Source of the DNA: Zhouia spongiae | GTDB taxonomy: Bacteria; Bacteroidota; Bacteroidia; Flavobacteriales; Flavobacteriaceae | Direction: 5' to 3' | Assembly: GCF_022760175.1 (NCBI RefSeq) | Contig: NZ_CP094326.1 | Coordinates: forward strand, 3,026,804-3,090,803 | DNA: 64,000 nucleotides | Program-made: the position numbers and the translations under genes | Shown: piece by piece, positions 1 to 8,760 of the stretch | Layout: every line of letters starts with the position of its first letter | How positions within the stretch are numbered: the first letter of the stretch is position 1 | Notes under the pieces: generated by a model | The model's database searches: none | The model's input: only the letters and a program-made list of their open reading frames with translations | Told to the model about the DNA's origin: nothing

Positions 1-573
1 GACTTTGGAGGAGGTTTAAAATCTGATGAAGATTTAAAAATAGCCTTTGAGAGTGGAGCCAATCAAATTACAGGAGGAAGTATAGCCGTTAAAAACCCGG
101 AAGTATTTAAACAATGGATATTAAAATACGGAAGTGAAAAGATCATTCTTGGGGCTGATGCTAATCACGAAAAAATAGCGGTAAGCGGATGGCAGGAAGA
201 ATCGGCGGAAGAATTGATACCTTTTATACAACGCTATCAAAAAGAAGGTGTTAACTATGTAATATGCACAGATATTTCTAAAGACGGTATGTTGCAAGGT
301 CCTTCTTTTGAATTGTACCAAAAAATTTTATCTGAATGTAATACAAAAGACATGTCAGTTCGGGCGCAGTCGAGAACAGAACAGGAAAAACTCACTCAGA
401 ACGAATCTCAGCAGCGTCAAGGTATAAAACTGATTGCCTCCGGAGGTATTTCAACCTTTGATGAGTTACCTAAACTGGCTGAATTAGGTTGTGAAGGTAC
501 TATTATCGGTAAAGCCATATACGAAGGAAGAATTAGACTACAACAACTGGAGCAGTTTATTTTAAGTAGTTAA
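1..573 (+). CDS. hisA: HisA, phosphoribosylformimino-5-aminoimidazole carboxamide ribotide isomerase (5' end outside window)
   Basis: Reading frame 1 is open from the first base and ends at 573; the start lies upstream of the window. HisA opens the aminoaldose ring of ProFAR to PRFAR in histidine synthesis. The visible part begins at the GGGL phosphate-binding strand and includes ADA (strand 5), CTDISKDGM (strand 6, catalytic Asp), LIASGGIS (strand 7) and [10 protein letters not shown] (strand 8). It lies 92 bp upstream of hisF in the usual his order. Oddity: between the helix FELYQKIL and strand 7 there is an extra polar stretch of about 27 residues (roughly codons from 339 to 422) whose DNA contains a REP-like repeat arm. 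Family and reading frame are certain; the insertion is inferred from the usual short linker in the family. Confidence 0.96.
   Translation, partial: DFGGGLKSDEDLKIAFESGANQITGGSIAVKNPEVFKQWILKYGSEKIILGADANHEKIAVSGWQEESAEELIPFIQRYQKEGVNYVICTDISKDGMLQGPSFELYQKILSECNTKDMSVRAQSRTEQEKLTQNESQQRQGIKLIASGGISTFDELPKLAELGCEGTIIGKAIYEGRIRLQQLEQFILSS
353..376 (+). repeat. REP-like repeat arm embedded inside hisA
   Basis: The core CGGGCGCAGTCGAGAAC closely matches the intergenic repeat arms at 579-641 and 59990-60033 (shared GCGCAGTCG or GCGTAGTCGAGA core). Here it is translated in frame as part of the extra HisA segment. The full inserted piece probably spans about 340-422. Confidence 0.6.
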
Positions 574-578
574 TGATG

Positions 579-641
579 GTCACCTCGAGCGTAGTCGAGA
601 GGTGGTATATAAGAGTTTAGGTCTCGACTACGCTCGACCTG
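579..641. repeat. REP-like inverted repeat between hisA and hisF
   Basis: Two 16-nt arms, TCGAGCGTAGTCGAGA (585-600) and TCTCGACTACGCTCGA (622-637), are perfect reverse complements separated by 21 nt, so the transcript can form a strong hairpin. It lies in the 92-bp hisA-hisF gap. There is no T-tract after it, so it is more likely a repeat or mRNA-stability element than a terminator. Related sequences occur at 353-376, 48855-48895 and 59990-60033. Confidence 0.85.
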
Positions 642-665
642 AAAACAATATAATGTAACTGTAAA

Positions 666-1421
666 ATGTTAACAAAACGAATAATACCTTGTTTGGATAT
701 AAAAAACGGGAGAACTGTTAAGGGAGTAAACTTTGTTGACCTTCGGGATGCGGGAGATCCGGTTGAACTTGCTGGGATCTATGCCAGGGAAGGAGCAGAC
801 GAACTGGTGTTTTTAGACATTTCTGCGACAGAAGAGCGGAGAAGAACTTTGGCAGAGCTGGTTTTGCATGTTGCGGAAAAGGTGAATATACCATTTACTG
901 TAGGCGGCGGCATAAGTTCGGTAGAAGATGTAGATCGTTTACTGAAATGTGGCGCTGATAAAGTATCTGTGAACTCTTCTGCGGTTAAAAATCCGCAGTT
1001 AATCAACGATCTTGCCGCTAAATTTGGCAGCCAATGTGTCGTTGTAGCCATTGATGCAAAACAAATAGACGGACAGTGGAAAGTGCATTTGGTCGGAGGT
1101 AAAGTTCCTACCGGATTAGATCTGTTTGAATGGGCAAAAGAAGTAGAACAACGAGGGGCAGGCGAGATCCTGTTTACCTCCATGGATCATGACGGAACTA
1201 AAAACGGATTTGCCAATGAAGCACTTTCAAGGTTGTCAACAGAACTTAATATTCCAATTATTGCTTCAGGTGGGGCCGGCAAAATAGAAGATTTTATAGA
1301 CACCTTTAAGGAAGGTAAGGCAGATGCAGCTTTGGCTGCAAGTGTATTTCATTTTAAAGAAATTGAGATCTTGGAGTTAAAGAGAAAATTAGAAGAACAA
1401 AACATACCAGTAAGACTTTAA
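666..1421 (+). CDS. hisF: HisF, imidazole glycerol phosphate synthase cyclase subunit
   Basis: 251 aa, full family length. HisF uses ammonia from HisH to convert PRFAR into imidazole glycerol phosphate and AICAR. The two catalytic aspartates are visible as D11 in [14 protein letters not shown] and D130 in VVVAIDAKQ. The phosphate-binding segments [16 protein letters not shown] and ASGGAG are in their usual order for a TIM barrel. The ATG at 666 is followed at once by the conserved [11 protein letters not shown]. Only 4 nt separate its stop from hisIE, indicating co-transcription in the his operon. Confidence 0.98.
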   Translation: MLTKRIIPCLDIKNGRTVKGVNFVDLRDAGDPVELAGIYAREGADELVFLDISATEERRRTLAELVLHVAEKVNIPFTVGGGISSVEDVDRLLKCGADKVSVNSSAVKNPQLINDLAAKFGSQCVVVAIDAKQIDGQWKVHLVGGKVPTGLDLFEWAKEVEQRGAGEILFTSMDHDGTKNGFANEALSRLSTELNIPIIASGGAGKIEDFIDTFKEGKADAALAASVFHFKEIEILELKRKLEEQNIPVRL

Positions 1422-1425
1422 AATT

Positions 1426-2028
1426 ATGTTAGAAATAAACTTTAATAAAAACAAAGATGGCTTGGTTCCCGCTATTATCCAGGATGTCAGCACTAAGAAT
1501 GTATTGATGCTGGGATATATGAACGAAGAAGCTTACGTAAAAACACTTGAAACAAGAAAAGTAACTTTCTATAGCAGGACCAAACAACGTTTATGGACCA
1601 AAGGAGAAGAGAGCGGCAATTTTCTGAATCTTATCAATATTAAGGTCGACTGCGACAATGATACGCTCTTAATTCAGGCAGACCCGGTAGGGCCGGTTTG
1701 CCACAAAGGTACAGATACCTGCTGGGCAGAAGAAAACATTTCCGGTTTCGGCTTTTTTAGTGTATTGGAAGACATTATAAAAAGCAGGCAACAAAGTGCC
1801 GATGCAGATAGTAGTTATGTAGCTTCATTATTTGCCAAAGGAATCAATAAGATAGCACAGAAAGTAGGAGAGGAAGCTGTAGAAACAGTTATAGAAGCAA
1901 AAGACGATAACGAAGAACTTTTTTTAAATGAAAGTGCCGACTTATTGTTTCATTACTTAATATTGCTCAGGGCAAAGGGTTATTCGTTGAAAGATATTGA
2001 AAAGGTTTTACAGGACAGACACCGATAA
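1426..2028 (+). CDS. hisIE: HisIE, bifunctional phosphoribosyl-AMP cyclohydrolase / phosphoribosyl-ATP pyrophosphatase
   Basis: 200 aa fusion. The N-terminal HisI domain (about 1-112) carries the metal ligands in VDCDNDT (D75, C76, D77, D79) and PVCHKGTDTCW (C92, C99). The C-terminal HisE domain (about 113-200) has the MazG-like motif GEEAVETVIEA followed by ESADLLFH. Together they perform the second and third steps of histidine synthesis. It follows hisF after 4 nt and appears to be the last his gene here; corA begins 26 nt later. Confidence 0.97.
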   Translation: MLEINFNKNKDGLVPAIIQDVSTKNVLMLGYMNEEAYVKTLETRKVTFYSRTKQRLWTKGEESGNFLNLINIKVDCDNDTLLIQADPVGPVCHKGTDTCWAEENISGFGFFSVLEDIIKSRQQSADADSSYVASLFAKGINKIAQKVGEEAVETVIEAKDDNEELFLNESADLLFHYLILLRAKGYSLKDIEKVLQDRHR

Positions 2029-2054
2029 AATGAGGCTTTTTCTTAAATTTAAAC

Positions 2055-3146
2055 ATGACTAAGAAAACAATCAATTTAAAATCTGCCATTAAAAAACAAT
2101 TTCGCTCGCAACGACAAATTGGGAAAGCACCGGGAACCATTACCTATATGGGTAACCGCGAGGATGGTAAATATGCGGTTACCGTTATCGATTATTCTGA
2201 AGACTTATTCGATTTTCAGACACTCACTAAAGTTGAAGATGCCCTCACATTTAAGGAGCAGGTAAATGTTACCTGGTTTAATGTGTATGGACTCAGTAAT
2301 GAAAAGGAAATCGATAAACTTGGTAATTATTTCAATATAAATCCACTGGTTTTAGAAGATATTGTAAACACCAATCAACGCCCTAAGATCGATGAGTACG
2401 ACGATTATGTGTTTGCAACTCTTAAAATGCTTTATCTCGATAAAGATTATGAAATAGCTACAGAGCACTGTGCTATCATTCTCTGTGAAAATAATGTATT
2501 GCTTTTTCAGGAAATAGAATTAGATGTTTTTGAAGGGGTTCGCGACCGTATTAAAAACAAGTACGGACGTATCCGGACCCGGCAGTCAGATTATTTGTTC
2601 TTTGCTTTAATCGATGCTATTATCGATCAATATTTTGTGGTTACAGAAAATATTGCCGCAAAGATCGATGCATTGGAGGAAGAGGTATACAATCATCCTG
2701 ACCAGGCTACGGCTGAAAAAATACAAAAGTTAAAGAAAGAGGTGCTTTCCGTACGAAAGTGGGTGGTTCCGGTAAAAGATCTGGTAAACCGTATTATAGA
2801 ATCAGAACACCATTTAATAACCAAAGAAACGAAACTCTTTTTAAGGGATGCCTTGGATCACAGCATCCAAATTCATGAGAATATCCAGTTATACAGAGAA
2901 CTCATCACCAACCTTATGGAGGTGTATATGACGAATATGAGTAATAAAATGAATGAGGTAATGAAAGTGCTGACCATCATCGCAACTATCTTTATTCCGC
3001 TCACATTTATTGCAGGCGTGTACGGTATGAATTTCAGAAACATGCCCGAATTAGAATACAGGTACGGATATCATGTAGTATTAGGGTTAATGCTCGTTAT
3101 TTTTATATTAATGGTATTGTACTTTAAGCGCAAACGGTGGTTTTGA
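2055..3146 (+). CDS. corA: CorA family magnesium/cobalt transporter
   Basis: 363 aa. The long acidic cytoplasmic domain is followed by two C-terminal membrane helices. The signature YGMNF (GMN at about 324-326) and the short loop MPELEYRYGYH between the helices are diagnostic of CorA Mg2+ channels, and the protein ends in basic KRKRWF as expected for cytoplasmic termini. It starts 26 nt after hisIE, so it may be read through from the his operon, although the function is unrelated. Confidence 0.95.
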   Translation: MTKKTINLKSAIKKQFRSQRQIGKAPGTITYMGNREDGKYAVTVIDYSEDLFDFQTLTKVEDALTFKEQVNVTWFNVYGLSNEKEIDKLGNYFNINPLVLEDIVNTNQRPKIDEYDDYVFATLKMLYLDKDYEIATEHCAIILCENNVLLFQEIELDVFEGVRDRIKNKYGRIRTRQSDYLFFALIDAIIDQYFVVTENIAAKIDALEEEVYNHPDQATAEKIQKLKKEVLSVRKWVVPVKDLVNRIIESEHHLITKETKLFLRDALDHSIQIHENIQLYRELITNLMEVYMTNMSNKMNEVMKVLTIIATIFIPLTFIAGVYGMNFRNMPELEYRYGYHVVLGLMLVIFILMVLYFKRKRWF

Positions 3147-3292
3147 TTTTAATGATTTATAAAGGAAGGTTAAACTGGAAAGAGTACCGCAAAGCCTCCT
3201 GATTTTGCGGAGCGTGGGTTATTAACAATAACTAATAGGTACTACTGTAACAATTCATATATTAATCACTCTTTAGTATAAAAAATAATAGC

Positions 3293-4720
3293 TTGCTCAT
3301 TATAAAAAGACTATCTATACGAACACTTTTCATTGTATTCTTCTCATTATTCGGTTGTAATCAGAATAAGTGTAACCTGAATGGTACATGGGAACAGGAA
3401 GGGTATGGCAGAATACTTCAGATAAAGGACTCGCTTTTTGCCTACTATAACATAACCGAAGAATCATGTTTGCCACTAGTTGAAAAGGACAATTTTAATG
3501 GACGATGGAAGCTAGTAAAAGCAACGGATACCGAATTGGTTTTAAACCCGGGAGGAGAAGTAGATTATAGTTTTACCCGGATTGATTCCATTCCTGAAAA
3601 TTGTAATAAAGCCACTTATAACAACACACCAAAAGAAAATTTTGAGGTACTATGGAAGACATTTAATGACCATTATGCCTTTTTTAAGCCGCGAAATATA
3701 AATTGGAATGATATTTATAAAAAATATTTACCTGTAATCGATACCGTTAGTTCGGATAAGGAGCTGTATAGTGTATTCAAAGAAATCTTAAACCAGTTCG
3801 ATGATGGACATATAAAATTAATAGTGCCAGATTCATTAAAAGAGATTTCAAAACCTGAAACAATTGCAAAAACAAAACCAATAATTAAAGAAAGAATAAA
3901 AGCAGATATTATTAAAGAATATGTTTCTGATGCTAAGACCTATAATCATGTTGTTACATGGGGCAAATTAAAGCATAACAGCTATGGCTACATTCATATA
4001 TCAGACATGAATAATTTTGCACATTATGTTGCTAATGAAATAGCAGACAAACAAGAATTCCGTAATAGATATGATGAGATAAGTCAAGCCAAAAAGCCTA
4101 AGGAACTTTTTAATGATGAAGTAGCAGGAGTAGATTATATAATGAATAAAATTCTAAATGATTTTAAAGATACTGACGCTATTGTAGTCGATTTAAGGTT
4201 TAACGGAGGTGGTTATGGCCGTGTTGCGCTTCAATTGCTGCAATATTTCATTAAGGAATCAAGACACGTTATGACGATTAAAGCAAAAAATAAAGATCAC
4301 TTTACCGATAATCAAAAAATAATTCTAACACCTGCCAAGAGCGGTTATAAAGGGGAGTTAATTGTTCTTACGAGTCACAATACCGCAAGTGCTGCAGAAG
4401 TCTTTGTATTAGGAACACTGGCTTATCCTGAAATTAAAAGATATGGGTCATCAACCCGTGGTATTTTTTCAGAAATTCTGTGGAAGAACCTCCCAAACGG
4501 ATGGGAGTTCAGCCTTTCTAATGAAATTTATACTGATATTAATGGTATTGGCTATGAGGTGAAAGGAATCCCGCCAAACTATAAGATGAGTTATCCAAAG
4601 CTAAAATCCGACTTCTATAAAAGTTTTTATAAGAAAAATGGCTTTCACGATCACCTTTTAGACAGCTTGTTACTCGATCATCGAGATTTAAATGCTCCGA
4701 CGCTTGCCCTTGTGAAATAG
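3293..4720 (+). CDS. S41 family (C-terminal processing-like) peptidase, lipoprotein
   Basis: 475 aa from a TTG start at 3293; no better in-frame ATG precedes the signal peptide. Residues 1-22 form a lipoprotein signal with lipobox SLFGC. An N-terminal beta-rich domain starting CNLNGTWEQEGYG precedes the S41 catalytic core. The core shows VVDLRFNGGGYG and LTSHNTASAAE with nucleophile Ser366. No PDZ domain is obvious. It probably acts in the periplasm or on the outer membrane. The last roughly 16 residues (LDHRDLNAPTLALVK and stop) are encoded by the 180-bp repeat at 4671-4850, so the native C-terminus seems to have been replaced. Confidence 0.88.
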   Translation: MLIIKRLSIRTLFIVFFSLFGCNQNKCNLNGTWEQEGYGRILQIKDSLFAYYNITEESCLPLVEKDNFNGRWKLVKATDTELVLNPGGEVDYSFTRIDSIPENCNKATYNNTPKENFEVLWKTFNDHYAFFKPRNINWNDIYKKYLPVIDTVSSDKELYSVFKEILNQFDDGHIKLIVPDSLKEISKPETIAKTKPIIKERIKADIIKEYVSDAKTYNHVVTWGKLKHNSYGYIHISDMNNFAHYVANEIADKQEFRNRYDEISQAKKPKELFNDEVAGVDYIMNKILNDFKDTDAIVVDLRFNGGGYGRVALQLLQYFIKESRHVMTIKAKNKDHFTDNQKIILTPAKSGYKGELIVLTSHNTASAAEVFVLGTLAYPEIKRYGSSTRGIFSEILWKNLPNGWEFSLSNEIYTDINGIGYEVKGIPPNYKMSYPKLKSDFYKSFYKKNGFHDHLLDSLLLDHRDLNAPTLALVK

Positions 4721-4850
4721 TCCTGATGGAATTTCACAGGGCTTGCGTCGAAATGTTTTGCCATGCGCCGGCCGGCTCCATCGCTAAAAAGGGCTACCAG
4801 ACCTTTTCTTTACGCTTGGCCCTCTCGTGGGCTTGCCCCGAGGTAGTTTA
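4671..4850 (+). repeat. 180-bp palindromic repeat, copy A
   Basis: About 92% identical by eye to copy B at 7658-7837. It begins TACTCGATCATCGAGATTT (a short palindrome) and ends GGGCTTGCCCCGAGGTAG. Its first third is an imperfect hairpin: CGACGC/GCGTCG, GCCC/GGGC and TGTGAAAT/ATTTCACA arms around a 12-nt loop. It overlaps the last 50 nt of the S41 peptidase gene. A 60-codon open frame inside it is an artefact of the repeat. Confidence 0.92.
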
Positions 4851-5088
4851 CTTCAGTTGTAATTCCCGAGTATTAAAGCTCAATCCCTGGTTAAAAGCAG
4901 TAATATAGGAATGTAAAAAGAATGTATAATGTGTTTTCAATTTGCAGTAATACGATAATGCGAATTGAAAGATCATTAATTACTATATGAAATGACAAGA
5001 GTTAAAAAAAGGCTAAAAAATAAAGCTATCGATAATTTTCATTACAGAATATTTATTTTCACGATTGCTAATTTTAAATATTCTTATT

Positions 5089-7587
5089 TTGAAACAACTA
5101 TCCTCTAAGTTCCTTTTGGTTCTTTCAGTATTATTGGTATTATCGTCGTGCGCTACGATCAATAAGGCCGGAAAATCTAAAAAAGCAGACGGCGCTACAG
5201 CTAAAGCTCCTGCTAAAAATCCTAATGGTAATGGTATTCAGCCTTATAACAAGGTAATTACTAAAGATGCCAAAAGCGATGCCGGGTTATTTACAGTACA
5301 CAAACTGGATGAAAAGTATTTTTATGAAATTCCTGATTCTCTTTTTGAACGTGAGATGTTAATGGTTACTCGTATTGCAAAAACTGCCAACGGATTAGGA
5401 TTTGGCGGAGGTAAGCAGAACGAGCAAGTATTACGTTGGCAAAAGAAAGACAAGAAAGTACTATTAAGAGTAGTTTCTTATAATGTGGTAGCCAATGATT
5501 CACTTCCGGTTCATGAAGCTGTGGTAAATTCGAATTTTGAACCGGTACTTGCTACTTTCCCGGTAAAAGCAATAGGTAAAGATTCAACAAGTACGGTGAT
5601 TGATGTAACTTCCCTTTTTGAAGGAGATATAAAACCTTTAGGATTACCGTTGCGTGCAAGAAAAGGATTTAAGGTTACACGTCTTGAAAACGACAAGTCC
5701 TTTATCGAAAGTATAAAAAGCTATCCGCAGAATATCGAATCCAGACACGTTAAAACCTATAGTGCCGGAGAGCCACCTTCAAACACTACTACAGGTACGA
5801 TCTCAATCGAGCTTAACAACTCGATGATCCTATTGCCTAAAGTGCCGATGAAACGTCGTTATTTTGACGAGCGCGTAGGATGGTTTACCAGTTCACAAAC
5901 AGATTATGGATTAGATGTACAACGAAGCAAAAGTGTTGAGTACCTTGATCGTTGGAGACTTGAGGTTAAAGACGAAGATATCGAAAAGTTTAAAAGAGGC
6001 GAACTGGTAGAGCCTAAAAAACCTATTGTATACTATATTGACAGGGCTACACCGGAAAAATGGAGAAAATATATCAAGCAAGGTGTCGAAGACTGGCAGG
6101 TAGCCTTTGAAGCAGCCGGATTTAAGAATGCTATTATCGCTAAAGATGCTCCGACCCCGGAAGAAGACCCTGAGTGGAGTCCGGAAGATGTTCGTTATTC
6201 AGTAGTGCGTTATTTAGCCTCTCCGATACCGAATGCTAACGGCCCTCACGTTAGTGACCCCAGATCGGGAGAAATCCTTGAAAGTGATATTAACTGGTAT
6301 CATAATGTAATGTCGTTACTTAGAGGCTGGTTCTTTGTGCAGACAGCAGCCATCAACCCTGAAGCACAAAGTACTGAGTTTAAAGATGAAGTAATGGGAC
6401 GTCTGATCCGTTTTGTGTCATCACATGAGGTTGGACATACCTTAGGTTTGCCACACAACATGGGAAGTAGTATTGCTTATCCTGTAGAAAAATTACGCGA
6501 TGCGGCTTTTACTCAAAAATATGGTACTGCCCCGTCTATCATGGATTATGCCCGTTTTAACTATGTGGCACAACCGGGCGATGAAGGAGTTGCCTTAATG
6601 CCGAATATCGGTATCTATGATAAGTACTCTATTTCTTGGGGCTACAGACCTATTCTGGATAAAACTGCCGAAGAAGAAAAAGAAATTCTTAACCAATGGA
6701 TTTTAAAACATGCAGGAGACCCACTCTACAGATTCGGACATCAACAGGCAGGTAATGTTGTAGATCCGAGTTCTCAGACTGAAGACCTGGGTGATAACGC
6801 CATGCTGGCCAGTGAGTATGGTATCAGGAACTTAAAGCGTATTGTTCCGAATTTAATCAAGTGGACAACCACAGAAGGGGAGACATACGAAGATTTAGGA
6901 GAGATGTATGGACATGTCATCAGCCAGTTCAACCGTTATATGGGCCATGTCTCTAATAACATCGGTGGGGTGTATGAGTATTATAAAGCAGCCGGACAGG
7001 ATGGAGCCGTTTATACTCATGTTGACAAAAACCATCAGAAAGAAGCATTACAGTTTGTAATAGACCAGTTGTTTGAAACCCCGGAATGGCTATTAAATCA
7101 GGAAATATTCAATAAGATAGAATACTCAGGGTCTATAGAGCGTATACGCGGTTTACAAGCCCGTAGCTTAAACAACATTTTAAGTGTTGGTAAGATGGCA
7201 CGTATGATCGAAAATGAAGCTGCTAACGGAAATGACGCATACAAGTTAACCGATATGATGCGTGATTTGAGAAATGGACTATGGACTGAACTGAGATCCG
7301 GCAAAGCTATAGATACATATCGCAGAAATTTACAACGCGCACATATCGACAGGTTAGCATACTTAATGACAGCACCGAACCAGAGCGCCGCAAAAGGAAG
7401 CAGGTATGTAAAAGGTACGGCAGTAAATACAAGCCAGTCAGATATTAGAGCCGTTGTAAGAGCCGAACTAAAATCATTACAGAATGCCATCCGGTCTGGA
7501 CTTGGGAGAACAGGAAATAGTATGAGCAGAATTCATTTACAAGACGCTTCAGAGCGTATTGATGCCATATTAAATCCAAACGGATAA
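5089..7587 (+). CDS. Zinc-dependent metalloprotease lipoprotein (DUF5117/DUF4953-type)
   Basis: The TTG at 5089 is preferred over the TTG at 5065 because it directly yields a standard lipoprotein signal, MKQLSSKFLLVLSVLL with lipobox LSSC; length about 832 aa. The catalytic motif HEVGHTLGLPHNMGSS (H446, H450, H456) is an extended metzincin-type zinc site, and the downstream SIMDYARFNY resembles a Met-turn. The N-terminal and C-terminal regions match the large Bacteroidota family of DUF5117/DUF5118/DUF4953 metalloproteases. Substrate unknown. A strong terminator follows at 7607. Confidence 0.9.
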   Translation: MKQLSSKFLLVLSVLLVLSSCATINKAGKSKKADGATAKAPAKNPNGNGIQPYNKVITKDAKSDAGLFTVHKLDEKYFYEIPDSLFEREMLMVTRIAKTANGLGFGGGKQNEQVLRWQKKDKKVLLRVVSYNVVANDSLPVHEAVVNSNFEPVLATFPVKAIGKDSTSTVIDVTSLFEGDIKPLGLPLRARKGFKVTRLENDKSFIESIKSYPQNIESRHVKTYSAGEPPSNTTTGTISIELNNSMILLPKVPMKRRYFDERVGWFTSSQTDYGLDVQRSKSVEYLDRWRLEVKDEDIEKFKRGELVEPKKPIVYYIDRATPEKWRKYIKQGVEDWQVAFEAAGFKNAIIAKDAPTPEEDPEWSPEDVRYSVVRYLASPIPNANGPHVSDPRSGEILESDINWYHNVMSLLRGWFFVQTAAINPEAQSTEFKDEVMGRLIRFVSSHEVGHTLGLPHNMGSSIAYPVEKLRDAAFTQKYGTAPSIMDYARFNYVAQPGDEGVALMPNIGIYDKYSISWGYRPILDKTAEEEKEILNQWILKHAGDPLYRFGHQQAGNVVDPSSQTEDLGDNAMLASEYGIRNLKRIVPNLIKWTTTEGETYEDLGEMYGHVISQFNRYMGHVSNNIGGVYEYYKAAGQDGAVYTHVDKNHQKEALQFVIDQLFETPEWLLNQEIFNKIEYSGSIERIRGLQARSLNNILSVGKMARMIENEAANGNDAYKLTDMMRDLRNGLWTELRSGKAIDTYRRNLQRAHIDRLAYLMTAPNQSAAKGSRYVKGTAVNTSQSDIRAVVRAELKSLQNAIRSGLGRTGNSMSRIHLQDASERIDAILNPNG

Positions 7588-7606
7588 CAACAAATTCACG
7601 ATACTT

Positions 7607-7637
7607 AAAAAGCTCCGGATTTCTCCGGAGCTTTTTT
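7607..7637 (+). terminator. Rho-independent terminator of the metalloprotease gene
   Basis: AGCTCCGGA and TCCGGAGCT form a perfect 9-bp stem with a 4-nt loop, preceded by AAAA and followed by six T, 20 nt after the stop codon. Confidence 0.92.
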
Positions 7638-7657
7638 ATAATAGCTGGTTTGTATTT

Positions 7658-7837
7658 TACTCGGTCATCGAGATTTAAATGCTCCGACGCTTGTCCTTAT
7701 GAAATAGTCCTGACGGAATTTCATAGGACTTGCGTTGAAATGTTTTGCCATGCGCCGGCTGGCTTCATCGCTAAAAAGGGCTACCAGACCTTTTCTTTAC
7801 ACTTGGCTCTCTCGTGGGCTTGCCCCGGGCTAGTTTG
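7658..7837 (+). repeat. 180-bp palindromic repeat, copy B
   Basis: Same length and orientation as copy A (4671-4850). Several A/B differences fall in the hairpin arms and compensate each other: GCCC/GGGC becomes GTCC/GGAC, and TGTG/CACA becomes TATG/CATA. It lies between the metalloprotease terminator and the 3' end of cysM. Confidence 0.92.
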
Positions 7838-7872
7838 CTGTTTATCAATGGTAAATATTAACAAGACAGGCT

Positions 7873-8760
7873 CTATTTGTCGAATAGATCGGAAGACAGG
7901 TACCGGTCGCCACGATCACAAATAATAGCAACGACAACACCCTTATCCAGCTTTTCTATCAGCTTTAGTGCAGCTGCCGTTGCACCGCCACTGCTCATAC
8001 CTCCGAATACACCTTCCTCTTTCGCAAGACGTTTGGTCATGGTTCTTGCTTCGGTTTCAGTAACTTCAATGATTTGATCTACTTTTTTCGGATTGAAAAT
8101 TTTAGGCAAATAGGCTACAGGCCATTTTCTTATGCCCGGAATACTGGCTTCGTCGTCAGGCTGTACGCCAATAATTTGAATATTTGGGTTTTGTTCCTTT
8201 AGAAAAGTAGAAGTTCCCATGATGGTGCCTGTAGTTCCCATAGAAGATACAAAATGGGTGATCTTGCCTTCAGTGTCTCTCCAGATTTCAGGTCCGGTCG
8301 TCTTGTAATGAGCTTTCCAGTTGTCATCATTAGCAAACTGGTTGATCATTACATAACCTTCATCCTTTACTTTAGCCTCGGCATAGTCGCGAGAGCCTTC
8401 AATACCTGTGTCAACAGGCGTGAGGGTAACCTTGGCTCCGTAAGCACGCATGGTCTGTACCCGTTCTTTGGTTGCATTCTCCGGCATTACCAGTTCCATA
8501 TCCAATCCGTATATGCCTGCTATCATTGCCAGGGCTATACCTGTATTTCCGCTGGTAGCCTCGATAAGCCTGGTATTGTTGTCTATATCTCCACGTTCTA
8601 AGGCACTTTTTATCATATTATAAGCCGGGCGGTCTTTAACACTGCCACCGGGGTTGTTACCTTCTAATTTTAAATAAAGTTTTACATTCGGATTGGTATT
8701 TATGGCAGTGGCTTCCACCAATGGGGTATTGCCAATCTGGTCTAGTATGGTATTACTCAT
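7873..8760 (-). CDS. cysM: CysM, cysteine synthase B (O-acetylserine sulfhydrylase)
   Basis: 295 aa, the usual CysM length. A PLP enzyme that makes cysteine from O-acetylserine and sulfide (or thiosulfate). The PLP lysine is K42 in NNPGGSVKDRPA; the substrate loop TSGNTG is at 69-74, and the glycine loop SSMGTTGTIMG binds the cofactor phosphate. It overlaps the upstream serine acetyltransferase gene by 8 nt, so the two are translationally coupled in a two-gene cysteine operon. Confidence 0.95.
   Translation of the reverse strand: MSNTILDQIGNTPLVEATAINTNPNVKLYLKLEGNNPGGSVKDRPAYNMIKSALERGDIDNNTRLIEATSGNTGIALAMIAGIYGLDMELVMPENATKERVQTMRAYGAKVTLTPVDTGIEGSRDYAEAKVKDEGYVMINQFANDDNWKAHYKTTGPEIWRDTEGKITHFVSSMGTTGTIMGTSTFLKEQNPNIQIIGVQPDDEASIPGIRKWPVAYLPKIFNPKKVDQIIEVTETEARTMTKRLAKEEGVFGGMSSGGATAAALKLIEKLDKGVVVAIICDRGDRYLSSDLFDK

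Noticed and set aside
3187-3210. CCGCAAA/TTTGCGG hairpin after corA as terminator
   Set aside because: Stem is short and there is no T-tract.
4726-4908. 60-codon frame EFHRACVEMFCHAPAG...
   Set aside because: Lies wholly or mostly in repeat copy A. The similar frame in copy B exists only because the DNA is repeated, and the substitutions preserve hairpin pairing, not protein.
7650-7925. 91-codon frame in repeat copy B
   Set aside because: Same repeat-derived frame, running into the 3' end of cysM on the other strand.
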